A stretch of 64,000 nucleotides of DNA from assembly GCF_040436315.1 (NCBI RefSeq), contig NZ_AP031572.1, positions 1,364,001 through 1,428,000 of the forward strand, written 5' to 3'. Shown here piece after piece: positions 26,689 to 34,449 of this stretch (positions are counted from its first letter, which is position 1; the number at the start of each line of letters is the position of its first letter). The notes beneath the pieces are model-generated. The model searched no databases and had not been told where the DNA came from. It saw only the letters and a list, made by a program, of their open reading frames with translations. This DNA is from Synechocystis sp. LKSZ1. Its GTDB lineage: Bacteria; Cyanobacteriota; Cyanobacteriia; Cyanobacteriales; Microcystaceae. A program made the position numbers and the translations under genes.

Positions 26689-27321
26689 ATGACAGCTTTA
26701 ATCGATGGGGGTTTAGCTTATTGCCAGCAGTTGATCCACCAAATCCATGTTGGTAGCGGGAAAATGGAGCAAATCGTAATTATTTCGGACGTTACTTGGC
26801 AGGATTACAATGCGCTACTCAATTTATTGAGTGATAATGCCCATGTTCTTTTGAAATACTTACGAGAAACGCTACAAATTATGTCCCCTAGCTATCGTCA
26901 TGAATTTTATAAAGAAAACTTGGGTATTTTGCTTGAAGCTTACTTTCAAGAAAAAGGTATTCGCTTTTATTCCTTGGGCTCGACTACTTTGAGGTCTGAA
27001 TTGACGCAACGGGGTATCGAGCCGGATAAATCTTACTGTTTAAGAAACCGCAAAAGTATTCCTGATTTAGCCATTGAAGTGGCGCTAACCAGTGGTGGTA
27101 TTGATTCCCTGGAAATTTATCAGGCTTTAGGAGTGCCGGAGGTTTGGTTCTGGCAGAATCACCAACTTCAGGTTTATAGCTTGCAAGCTCAGAAGTACGA
27201 GAGGGTTACTCAAAGTGGGTTGTTACCCGACCTAGATCTGGCTTTACTGGCTAGCTATATTTCTTGGGAAGAGCCCTTTGATGCGGTGTTAGCTTTTCGG
27301 GAGCAGATTCGGGGTTGTTGA
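26689..27321 (+). CDS. Uma2 family nuclease-like protein (DUF820)
   Basis: The protein (210 residues from ATG 26689) has the PD-(D/E)XK-like core of the cyanobacterial Uma2 family: LQIMSPSYRHEFYKENLGILLEAYF, then SIPDLAIEVALTSGGIDSLEIYQALGVPEVWFW, in which the D, ExA and following Lys/Leu region correspond to the nuclease motif. The typical Lys after the Glu is poorly kept. These genes occur in many copies and their role is unsettled. The ATG at 26689 follows GGGAGCAAGG, a good ribosome-binding site; a GTG at 26671 is less likely. It stands alone against the minus-strand neighbours. Confidence 0.85.
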   Translation: MTALIDGGLAYCQQLIHQIHVGSGKMEQIVIISDVTWQDYNALLNLLSDNAHVLLKYLRETLQIMSPSYRHEFYKENLGILLEAYFQEKGIRFYSLGSTTLRSELTQRGIEPDKSYCLRNRKSIPDLAIEVALTSGGIDSLEIYQALGVPEVWFWQNHQLQVYSLQAQKYERVTQSGLLPDLDLALLASYISWEEPFDAVLAFREQIRGC

Positions 27322-27356
27322 CTGCGCCTCCCCTGTTCCCCTGCAGTCAGGGGGGG

Positions 27357-28310
27357 TTAGCGGATACGCAGGGTAAACCAATCGGCTGTTATTTTTAATC
27401 CCTCGTCTATCGTATAGGGTGGTTTCCAGTTGAGGGTGTTTCTGATCTTACTACTGTCCACTTGGAGAGAGCCAAGGAGTCTATTGGCGATGCCTGCTTT
27501 GCCAATACTCTTGGCAGCTAGTTTGAGGAGAGAGGGAGGAAAGGGTAAGAGTTTCGCGGGTTTGCCTAATGCCTGACCTAGCTGTCTAATCAGTTTGGGG
27601 GTGGAGAGGTCTTGGCCATCACTGACAATAAAGGTTTGATTTTTAGCCTTGGGATGCTCAATGCATGTGATGATGGCATCCACTAAATTACCGACGTAGA
27701 GCAGGCTACGGACATTATGAATAGAAGCGAAGGGAAGGGGCAAGCTTTTATTAACTAAAGCCAGTAGGCGTTCCATATTGCCCGGGTTGTTGGGGCCATA
27801 GACTAAAGTTGGGCGTAAAATTGTCCAGGTCATGTCTGACCCTTGGCAGAGTTGGATTAAGGATTGTTCGGCATCATGTTTACTGCGGCCATAGGGGGTA
27901 TCAGGATTACAAGAGGTTTTCTCTGAGATAATGGTGTCGCTGAGGGTGGTTACAGCTCCAATGGAACTTATAAAAATAAAGTGTTTAACACCGGCAGAAA
28001 TGGCTTGTTGAGCAAGGTTAACGGTGCCGTGGTGATTAACGTTTTGAAATTCAGCTTCTGGATCATCGGCTTGGTCGTTGAGTTGGTGGGCCCGAGCGGC
28101 AAGGTGAATAATTGTATTTGTATGCTCAAGGATGCTGGTAGGTAGGATATGGTTCAAGCCGGATATTAATTGACACTTCGTACCCTGGGGGAGTTTTTGC
28201 TGATCTTTGGGGCGGCGGATAGTGGCGGTAATAGTATAGTTTTGTTTTATTAGGTGTTGGCAGAGGGGCTGGCCGACAAACCCGGTGGCACCTGTGATCA
28301 AAACATTCAT
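27357..28310 (-). CDS. NAD-dependent epimerase/dehydratase, WbpV-like 4-ketoreductase/epimerase
   Basis: This 317-residue extended SDR has the Rossmann motif TGATGFVGQPL at the N-terminus, a SSIGAV segment, and the catalytic YGRSKHDAE (YxxxK). The RPTLVYGPNNPGNMERLLAL sequence is typical of the WbpV/WreQ-like branch that reduces UDP-4-keto-6-deoxy-GlcNAc or epimerises the product. It lies just beyond the CapD and WecA-like genes on the same strand, so the three may form one pathway despite the intervening plus-strand Uma2 gene. The exact reaction (reductase or epimerase) cannot be told from sequence. Confidence 0.85.
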   Translation of the reverse strand: MNVLITGATGFVGQPLCQHLIKQNYTITATIRRPKDQQKLPQGTKCQLISGLNHILPTSILEHTNTIIHLAARAHQLNDQADDPEAEFQNVNHHGTVNLAQQAISAGVKHFIFISSIGAVTTLSDTIISEKTSCNPDTPYGRSKHDAEQSLIQLCQGSDMTWTILRPTLVYGPNNPGNMERLLALVNKSLPLPFASIHNVRSLLYVGNLVDAIITCIEHPKAKNQTFIVSDGQDLSTPKLIRQLGQALGKPAKLLPFPPSLLKLAAKSIGKAGIANRLLGSLQVDSSKIRNTLNWKPPYTIDEGLKITADWFTLRIR

Positions 28311-28497
28311 TGGTTTAGGGGTTAACTAATTTTTGTACATCTTATTGATACATCAAGAAAGACAAGGGGATTGATAGTACTGGATTTTAATGTTAATCTT
28401 GTTTCGTGGTTTTGTTCTATTGGATTACGGAAGATTTTTAGTTGCAAGTTGGATAAATACTACCAAACGCAAAATAACAATTAAGATTTTTATAAAA

Positions 28498-29112
28498 TTA
28501 ATGAATGGATTCTATTGTTTTAATGCTGATGGACAAAATGCCCAAAATCTTGGGCAAGTTAGCCAAATAATATTCTGTCAAATCTAGGAAAACTTGATTT
28601 CCCACCAATTTAAGGAATTTCCATACCGTTCCAGAGGTAACAACGCCATAAATTTCAGTGATTTTATTACCTTCTTGTTCATTAAAGCGTTGGGCGGCAA
28701 TCATCTCTGCAATACACTGCCCTAGTCCACTATTTAAATCTTCTTTTTTTGCTTCCACTAGAGTGATAATGGGAGCTATTATCAATAACAATTCTCCTGA
28801 GTAACTGATTAAAAAATCACAATTGCCATTCAATCCTTGACTGGGATCAACAGTAAAATTGACGCCAGAAAAAATGCTGATGTGGTTTGCAAATTGTTTT
28901 CTTAAATCAATTAAAATTGGAGCAATAATCATCTCAGATCTGGATTTTTCGGTATTACTGGCTAGAGCGATCGCCAGGTTATCTTTAAGCGTTGCGGTGA
29001 GGAATGGACTTGGGTTTAGATCTGGAGTTTGCTCAAATAAGTCTGTTTGCTCAATTAGGTGCAACTGAAATGATTTTTTTACGGAGCTAAGGCTAAAATC
29101 GATGTAGGCCAT
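28498..29112 (-). CDS. Hypothetical PD-(D/E)XK-like protein
   Basis: From ATG 29112 (MAYIDFSLSSVKK) the protein has 204 residues. The segment NCDFLISYSGELLLIIAPIITLVEAKKED followed by GLGQCIAEMIAAQRF, here in two parts, has the order D...ExK...Q expected of a PD-(D/E)XK nuclease fold. A similar layout is common in cyanobacterial proteins of unknown role. The frame stays open to 29169, but that upstream part reads through the TnpB element's end, so 29112 is preferred. No partner gene is evident. Confidence 0.6.
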   Translation of the reverse strand: MAYIDFSLSSVKKSFQLHLIEQTDLFEQTPDLNPSPFLTATLKDNLAIALASNTEKSRSEMIIAPILIDLRKQFANHISIFSGVNFTVDPSQGLNGNCDFLISYSGELLLIIAPIITLVEAKKEDLNSGLGQCIAEMIAAQRFNEQEGNKITEIYGVVTSGTVWKFLKLVGNQVFLDLTEYYLANLPKILGILSISIKTIESIH

Positions 29113-29125
29113 TACTTTCTGTCTT

Positions 29126-29165
29126 GTTGACGTTCTCTCCGTCCTGAAGGACGGGGATTCTTCAT
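29126..29165 (-). ncRNA. Right end and probable omega-RNA 3' hairpin of the TnpB element
   Basis: Directly after the tnpB stop, CCGTCC and GGACGG (29139-29154) form a perfect 6-bp stem with a TGAA loop; on the coding strand this is followed by GAGAGAACGTCAAC. IS200/IS605 right ends have such a subterminal hairpin and often end in TCAA-like sequence, and the omega-RNA guiding TnpB runs from the tnpB 3' part to this end. The hairpin is seen. The RNA, its true 5' end (inside tnpB) and the exact terminus near 29126 are inferred. Confidence 0.5.
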
Positions 29166-30359
29166 TCAACGTCCAACCTTAACACCGCAGGATTGCTCCA
29201 ACGATGCTAGAGGGTCAAACTCCTGAAGCGTAGATTCGGCCGCGCCCCGACCTATTTGTTCTAATCCTCGTCGCAGGATATTCCTGGCTGCATTCACGTC
29301 ACGGTCTTCAACGTAACCGCAGTTAGAGCAGACATGAGTTCTAATACTCAAGGACTTCTTAACTGTAGCGCCACATTGCGAACAGTTCTGGCTGGTGTAA
29401 TGCGGAGGTACCGCAACTGTTACCTTGCCGTACTTCCTACCAAAGTAATCCAACCATTGACAGAATGTTGTCCATCCTGCGTCACTAATCGACTTGGCTA
29501 GATGCCGATTACGTACCATGTTCTTTACATTTAAGTCTTCGTAGGCGACCAAATCGTTAGATTGGATTACGCAGTATGCAACACGCTTGCAATACTCTTT
29601 ACGCTGCCTACTTACTTTTAAGTGTTTCCGAGCATATCGTTCTCTAGCCCTGTGATAGTTACGAGACTGGGGTTTTGCACCTTTGCGGTACTTCTTGGAT
29701 TTTTGACGGTTAGCTCGGTTGAGTTGATGCTCCGCCTTACGGTAGAACTTCGGGGACTCCACTGTCTCACCATCACTGGTAGCAATGAAGTAGTTTAGTC
29801 CCAGGTCTATCCCCACCGTTTTGTGGGTCGGTTCAGACGGTACTTCAACCTTAACGGATATACAGAACTGACAGTAATAGCCATCTGCCCGTTTGACTAA
29901 TCGCACCCGTTTAATTTGTGCCGGGTCGTAAAAGGCTAAATCCCAGGTGCCCACCAGCTTGAGCACACCGATGTTGTTCCCATCAGTGAACTCAATGTGT
30001 TTAGGGTCATGAAGCTTCCAGCCCGAGGTTTTATACTCCACTGAGCGGCAGTGCTTCTTGAATTTAGGAAATCCTTTCTTGCCTTTGACCTGCTTTTTAC
30101 AGTTGTCGTAGAAGCGAGCAATGGCAGACCAGGCTCGTTCAGCGGCAGCCTGTCTAGCCATGGAGTTCAGAGCCTTGGCGAAGGGAAATTCCTGGGCCAA
30201 CTCAGCGCAATATTTGTTGAGGTCGTAACGCCCTACCCCACGATTATCCATCCAGTAGCGTAGTGCTTTGTTGCGGACAAACTGGGCGGTGCGAATAGCC
30301 TCATCTATGCGCTGGTATTGAAGGTCTTTTCCTTTAAGTTTGAACTTAAGAACTATCAT
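29166..30359 (-). CDS. tnpB: TnpB RNA-guided nuclease (IS200/IS605 or IS1341 type)
   Basis: TnpB is the omega-RNA-guided DNA endonuclease ancestral to Cas12. From ATG 30359 the protein has 397 residues and all catalytic positions are intact: D185 in GIDLGLNYF, E274 in VAYEDLNVKNM, and D354 in EDRDVNAARN. The zinc-finger Cys pairs are C326/C329 (CSQC) and C344/C347 (CSNC). The basic N-terminal helix-turn part and the KGKKGFPKFK motif are typical. No tnpA is in the window, so mobility would need a transposase supplied in trans. Confidence 0.95.
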   Translation of the reverse strand: MIVLKFKLKGKDLQYQRIDEAIRTAQFVRNKALRYWMDNRGVGRYDLNKYCAELAQEFPFAKALNSMARQAAAERAWSAIARFYDNCKKQVKGKKGFPKFKKHCRSVEYKTSGWKLHDPKHIEFTDGNNIGVLKLVGTWDLAFYDPAQIKRVRLVKRADGYYCQFCISVKVEVPSEPTHKTVGIDLGLNYFIATSDGETVESPKFYRKAEHQLNRANRQKSKKYRKGAKPQSRNYHRARERYARKHLKVSRQRKEYCKRVAYCVIQSNDLVAYEDLNVKNMVRNRHLAKSISDAGWTTFCQWLDYFGRKYGKVTVAVPPHYTSQNCSQCGATVKKSLSIRTHVCSNCGYVEDRDVNAARNILRRGLEQIGRGAAESTLQEFDPLASLEQSCGVKVGR

Positions 30360-30454
30360 AGCTTCGACCCTGTGCCACAACTTTATGTTAATTTAGTCAA
30401 CATAAAACTGCAAGTAGTCGAGTAAGGAATATCAAGGAAGTAAGGCGCATTGTC

Positions 30455-30483
30455 ATCCCTGCCCTAAAGGGCAAGGTTTTCCG
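30455..30483 (-). repeat. IS605-like end hairpin, possibly a relic right end
   Basis: TGCCC (30460-30464) and GGGCA (30469-30473) form a stem with a TAAA loop. On the minus strand the context reads AAAACCTTGCCCTTTAGG then GCAGGGATGACAAT. This resembles the layout of the right end at 29126-29165 (ACC/CCCC, hairpin, purine tract, GACAA/GTCAA), suggesting a remnant of another TnpB element in the same orientation, or the left end of the present one. Confidence 0.35.
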
Positions 30484-30639
30484 CGCCATCTTCGATAATG
30501 AGTGTTGCTACATGCCACGATTGGAAATCGGCTAGGGCTGATCAAATATCTGGGTTAGGGGCAAGGTGATGAGAGCCAGAAGGCTTACCATGACTCTAAT
30601 TTAGGGTATGGGTTGCGTCATCAATCTGGGCAAAACAGC

Positions 30640-31068
30640 TCAATCGGGTAGAAATTGGTTGCTCAGCAATTCTTCTGGACTATAGGGGCAATGTTCAGGA
30701 TAGCTGGACAGTCCCGTTTCTCGTTCGGCACTGATAACCGCTAGGGGATAGGCTGACAGGATGGACTCTGCTAAGCAGGGCTTAAGACTGGGGTTTTCTT
30801 GCAGTAGTTTGGCTAGCCGTAGTCGTTGTTCTTTGATGGTCAACTGCCAACTCCGAGATCTTAAATTGGGTTGGTATTGCCACTTCAGTAGGTGCATGAT
30901 CAGCACTTCTAAGCGGCTGGCAAGCTGGCGTTTTTCTGAGCGACCCATTGTTTCGATTTCTTCAGCTAGATTCATCCAATCTAAACTACTCGTCTGTCGT
31001 TGTCGCAGTAGGTCTGCCTGCTGGCTAGCCCAGGCATAAAAGTCGGTCTCGTAATCGATTATCTGCAT
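30640..31068 (-). CDS. DUF29 domain protein
   Basis: This 142-residue all-helical protein shows the DUF29 pattern: YETDFYAWASQQADLLRQRQ, then LAEEIETMGRSEKRQLASRLEVLIMHLLKWQ, and SWQLTIKEQRLRLAKLLQENPSLKP. DUF29 proteins are numerous in cyanobacteria, often near transposons and Uma2 genes, and have no established function. It lies between the TnpB element and a Uma2 gene on the same strand. The ATG at 31068 fits the family start. Confidence 0.85.
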   Translation of the reverse strand: MQIIDYETDFYAWASQQADLLRQRQTSSLDWMNLAEEIETMGRSEKRQLASRLEVLIMHLLKWQYQPNLRSRSWQLTIKEQRLRLAKLLQENPSLKPCLAESILSAYPLAVISAERETGLSSYPEHCPYSPEELLSNQFLPD

Positions 31069-31098
31069 ATTGTCTATCTCACCTCAGTAATGCCGCTA

Positions 31099-31236
31099 GG
31101 CACTGGTCTTTTGACGATGAATGTAACACTGAAACGCTTACTGGACTAAGACTTGAGCCTCCTACTTTTCTCTGACGCGAAAATCTGCTCTTAGCAAGGG
31201 ATTAAGATGCTCATCCCTCTTTTGGAGACCAGTGCC
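31099..31236. repeat. Non-coding 138-bp segment bounded by an 11-bp perfect inverted repeat
   Basis: GGCACTGGTCT at 31099-31109 is exactly repeated in inverse orientation as AGACCAGTGCC at 31226-31236. The segment between has no plausible frame. The size and terminal repeats are compatible with a small non-autonomous element (MITE), but no target duplication is visible and no second copy was found in the window. The rest of the 272-base gap (31069-31340) shows nothing else. Confidence 0.35.
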
Positions 31237-31340
31237 AAAGTCGCCATGGTTGGATAATTAAGGGATATTTCTAGGATTTCAGTCAAGTATAATACCAGAG
31301 TTTATCTTATGTTTTGGTCATTATTGGCATAGGGAAGAAT

Positions 31341-31991
31341 TCACTCTTGTCCAATATTAAAAATTTGCTCTGCGGTCAAGCGAAGTTCAGGAAAGCAGAG
31401 AGATTTAATCATATTTTGACCTTGAAATAGTTCAAAAACATACTCTCCTTCAACTAAATGAAAAACAGAGATAGTGGGTTGCTTTGGCTCACCGATATAA
31501 CGTCTTCCACCTAATCCCAAGTAGTCAACAATCCAATATTCTTCGATGCCTAATTTTTCGTATTCTCCTAATTTCATTAAATAATCATCCTGCCAGTTTG
31601 TGCTGACCACCTCAATCGCTAATTTAATTGTGCTTCCTTCAATAATCGTTGATCGTTTTTCCCACAATAGTTCATTGTTTTTGACCGCATCATTATCTAG
31701 CACCATGACATCGGGAATATAGCCTGATTTATCTGTGTTTATTGCTTTGACTAATCCTTGACGGGGGATGAATAAGGGTAAATTTAAGCGCTTAATTTCA
31801 AAACCTATTTCCATCGAAAGAAAACCAGCAACTTGTTCGTGAGTACCCGTGGGTTGCATTTTGACAATGACTCCATTGTGTAATTCAAATCGCCCTTCAT
31901 AGCCATCGGGATACCAATGCCAAAACGCTTCGAGGGTGATTAGATTTTTTTCTGGTTTTAGGTCACTATCTGTTTTCTCTTGGACAAACAT
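31341..31991 (-). CDS. Uma2 family nuclease-like protein
   Basis: The 216-residue protein has the standard Uma2 order: an N-terminal YEGRFELHNGVIVKMQPTGTHEQVAGFL segment, a central GYIPDVMVLD, and IKLAIEVVSTNWQDDYLMKLGEYEKLGIEEYWIVD, here with a PD...ExV pattern and the conserved KLxEYxxLGIxEYWIVD tail. This is a complete copy of usual length. A related but broken copy lies just upstream (32059-32570). Function is unknown despite the endonuclease label. Confidence 0.9.
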   Translation of the reverse strand: MFVQEKTDSDLKPEKNLITLEAFWHWYPDGYEGRFELHNGVIVKMQPTGTHEQVAGFLSMEIGFEIKRLNLPLFIPRQGLVKAINTDKSGYIPDVMVLDNDAVKNNELLWEKRSTIIEGSTIKLAIEVVSTNWQDDYLMKLGEYEKLGIEEYWIVDYLGLGGRRYIGEPKQPTISVFHLVEGEYVFELFQGQNMIKSLCFPELRLTAEQIFNIGQE

Positions 31992-32058
31992 GCTTGGTAC
32001 CTCTTCGTTTTTTACTATTATAGCTGTGCTTTTAACTGCGCCAGCCTGTGCTTTGTCT

Positions 32059-32570
32059 CTACCATCGAAACAAGTCTTTGAGGGAAAGTTCTAAATTGGG
32101 AAAGGCTGGAGGGGAGATGACCCCGTCAGAGGAAACCTGCACCCTGGCATACTGGCCATTGACGGGATGATCAAAAATAAAGACCTGGCAGTGGCTCAGA
32201 TCCGCGACCCAGTATTCTTTAAATGCCTTCGGCGGCATAAATCTGCTTCTTATCATTCAAATCAGAGGCTAAGGTGCTATTGGCGATCTCAATTAAACAG
32301 AAAATATCATCGGCTCTGGGATAGCGTTCTTTGTAGCCTTCCTGGGGAGGAACAACAATGGCAATATCGGGTTCTGGTTCTGAACGACTGAGGGTGATGG
32401 GATGAGACTCTCTGATTAATGCTATTCCTTTTAATTTTTGGCGTAGATAGTCGGCGCTTGTATGGTTCATATAGCTGTGCAAAGGACCTTCCGGGGGTAT
32501 GGTGACGATGTTTCCCTCTAAAAGTTCTACGGCTGGATTATCACGGAATATTTTGAAGACATTTCATCTA
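32059..32570 (-). pseudogene. Frameshifted Uma2 family gene
   Basis: Two overlapping minus-strand frames together make one Uma2 protein. The first (about 32550-32219) encodes NPAVELLEGNIVTIPPEGP, a PEPDIAIVVPP core and IEIANSTLASDLNDKKQIYA. The second (32256-32059) resumes with AFKEYWVADLSHCQVFIF and ends LSLKDLFRW. The join near 32220-32256 requires a frameshift. The natural N-terminus is also lost: VTLDEMSSKY lies in a third frame just upstream, with a TGA in the main frame. At least two lesions make this a pseudogene. Confidence 0.8.
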
Positions 32571-32663
32571 AGGTAACGCAGGGGGGATTCGGCGATCGCC
32601 CTTGATTCTCCGTATTCTTGTAGGAAAGTAAGGAAATCGACCCCAATGATGGTTGACAATGGA

Positions 32664-33821
32664 TTACATGGTATTAAAAATACCATTTTTGCTTAAGACT
32701 TTTTCATATATTGCCTCAATCTGGCGAACCATTTCTTTGCCATCAAATAGTCTTCTGGTCAAGACTTTTGCATTTTTTCCCAGTCGCTGACATTCTTGGG
32801 GATTATTTAAAAGGAAAACTAAGTGATTGGCTAATTGGTCTGTATCTTTAGCTTCAAACAGAAGTCCTGTCTCGTTATGATGAACAATTTCTGGAATACC
32901 ATAAATGTTAGGGACAACAACAGGAATCCCCATGAGCATTGCTTCTGTCATGGCCCGTCCTAATCCTTCCCATAGGGAAGAAAGAGCAAAGATATTAGTA
33001 ATATTTAAAATGACGGGTACATCGTCTCTAGAGCCTAAAAATTTAACGTTTAGTTCAATATTTAATGCTTTGATTTGATTTCTTAGAGATTCTTCTAATT
33101 CCCCCTCTCCCACAAGCAATAAGATGGTATCAGGGAATTTTTCTAAAACTTGAGCAAAGGCAGTAATTAAATAATAGGGGGCTTTTTGTTTGTCTAAACG
33201 TCCTACCATCGTAATGATTTTAGTCTCCGGGATAATGTTTAGCTCTTGCTTGAGGGAATTATAGTCAAAGGTTTGATCTAATTTGTCAAAGTCAATACCA
33301 CTATAGATAGTTTGGGCGTTATCTTGATTAACAATACCTAGTTGTAAGGCTTCTTTTCGGTTTAGCTCGCATACAGTGATGAGAAAATTAGTTTTTTGGG
33401 CAATTTTTTTCTCAATGGTAATAAATAACTGTTTTTTCCACGGGGGCATGAAGTCATGAAAAGGGAAGCCATGAATGGTGTGAACTACTGGAATTTTACA
33501 ATAGTTAGCGGCCAGTCTACCCAAGATACCGGCCTTGGAGCTATGGGTATGAACTATATCAATTTTTTCTTTTTTGAGAATAGCAACAATATCCCAAAAA
33601 GCTTGCCAATCTTTAAAGGGTGAAATAGGATTAACTAAACTAGAAATAGGATAAAAGCAATCACTATAATTTTTCGCCCTATCTAGCCAAATACCATCAG
33701 GATTACTTGCTAAAGAAATATGATAGAAGGCGCGATCGTGATTTTTGACAGTAAGAAGAGTATTATCTTGAGCTCCCCCTACTACCAAACGAGTTATGAT
33801 ATGTAATATCTTTTTTTTCAT
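32664..33821 (-). CDS. GT4 family glycosyltransferase
   Basis: This 385-residue GT-B enzyme has the N-terminal acceptor domain (ILHIITRLVVGGAQDNTL, HTHSSKAGILGRLAA, HTIHGFPFHDF) and the C-terminal donor domain (VGRLDKQKAPYYLITAF, SSLWEGLGRAMTEAMLMGIPVV with the EX7E-type motif). It should add a sugar to the growing lipid-linked unit at the cytoplasmic membrane. Donor and acceptor are not known. It is the last gene of the minus-strand polysaccharide run, 12 bases after the acetyltransferase gene. Confidence 0.92.
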   Translation of the reverse strand: MKKKILHIITRLVVGGAQDNTLLTVKNHDRAFYHISLASNPDGIWLDRAKNYSDCFYPISSLVNPISPFKDWQAFWDIVAILKKEKIDIVHTHSSKAGILGRLAANYCKIPVVHTIHGFPFHDFMPPWKKQLFITIEKKIAQKTNFLITVCELNRKEALQLGIVNQDNAQTIYSGIDFDKLDQTFDYNSLKQELNIIPETKIITMVGRLDKQKAPYYLITAFAQVLEKFPDTILLLVGEGELEESLRNQIKALNIELNVKFLGSRDDVPVILNITNIFALSSLWEGLGRAMTEAMLMGIPVVVPNIYGIPEIVHHNETGLLFEAKDTDQLANHLVFLLNNPQECQRLGKNAKVLTRRLFDGKEMVRQIEAIYEKVLSKNGIFNTM

Positions 33822-33833
33822 ATTATCTCTTGT

Positions 33834-34430
33834 TCAAGAAATATTTTTATCATGATCATTAACAATAGACTTGAAAAAACTTTCTCTTTTATTAAAAAAA
33901 ATAGTATTTGGTGGAATATTACTTTTTACGAGAGACCCTGCACCAATCACAGAATTTTTTCCGATATAAGTACCTTTCAAAATAATCGTCCCTGAACCAA
34001 TCCAAACATTATCCTCAATAATAATTTCTTTTTTAGAAAAACCTTGAGATTGGAATAATCCTTCTTCTTTAAAATTATGGTCATGATCGTAAAGTAAGAC
34101 ATTCTCTCCAAAAATACAACCTTCACCAATTTCAATTTTATAATGACAATTAATGGAGCAACCTCGATTGAAAAAGACCTGATTTCCGAGAATTAAAGAA
34201 CCATCATTGATATTAATTGAAGCATCTTTTCTTAAAATTAATCTTCCTTTTATTTCAAATAAAGCATTCTCACCGGTAAGAATTAATTCACAACGAGGGC
34301 CAGCAAAAACTTTCATAAAATTATGAATTTGCACTTGCTTTTGATAAAGTATCTTCCATAGACCTAGAGTTAAAAAAGAAGCAGGTACATTGATATAGCG
34401 TAAATTCATTGCAGAAAATTGCGGAAACAT
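33834..34430 (-). CDS. Left-handed beta-helix (hexapeptide) acyltransferase
   Basis: The 198-residue protein contains hexapeptide repeats across about 85-185, including the catalytic-His segment LYDHDHNFKEEG and the CapG/WcaF-like IIIEDNVWIGSGTIILKGTYIGKNSVIGAGSLV, here quoted in part as observed. Such enzymes transfer acetyl groups from acetyl-CoA to sugars. The N-terminal 40 residues could be a short membrane-associated part. The native spacing to the acyltransferase-3 gene upstream was about 26 bases before the IS element inserted between them. Confidence 0.88.
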   Translation of the reverse strand: MFPQFSAMNLRYINVPASFLTLGLWKILYQKQVQIHNFMKVFAGPRCELILTGENALFEIKGRLILRKDASININDGSLILGNQVFFNRGCSINCHYKIEIGEGCIFGENVLLYDHDHNFKEEGLFQSQGFSKKEIIIEDNVWIGSGTIILKGTYIGKNSVIGAGSLVKSNIPPNTIFFNKRESFFKSIVNDHDKNIS

Positions 34431-34440
34431 TAATTGAACT

Positions 34441-34449
34441 GATTTTATA
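34441..34449. repeat. 9-bp target-site duplication, left copy
   Basis: GATTTTATA immediately precedes the left terminal repeat of the IS element and is repeated exactly at 35626-35634 right after the right terminal repeat. A perfect 9-bp duplication is expected for IS4-type insertion and indicates a recent event. Confidence 0.9.

Larger units (their letters stand above)
29126..30435 (-). mobile_element. TnpB-only insertion (IS1341-like), approximate limits
   Basis: The element holds tnpB, a right-end hairpin at 29139-29154, and left-side AT-rich dyads (TTATGTT at 30383-30389 facing AACATAA at 30399-30405). A TTGAT on the coding strand (30435-30431) and a TTGAC (30400-30396) are both candidate target-adjacent motifs, so the left limit is uncertain. 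The right end lies about 14 bases before the start codon of the hypothetical gene at 29112, so the element has inserted into that gene's upstream region. Confidence 0.5.

Noticed and set aside
27338-27353. Hairpin between the Uma2 gene and the WbpV-like gene as a terminator
   Set aside because: The stem CCCCTG/CAGGGG is short and lacks a T run on either side.
29113-29169. N-terminal extension of the hypothetical gene to 29169
   Set aside because: The extension is translated from the right-end hairpin of the TnpB element, so it is a chance open frame.
30381-30545. Exact left end and target-adjacent motif of the TnpB element
   Set aside because: Several TTGAT/TTGAC motifs occur (30396-30400, 30431-30435, 30541-30545 on the minus strand) and none can be chosen without other copies to compare.
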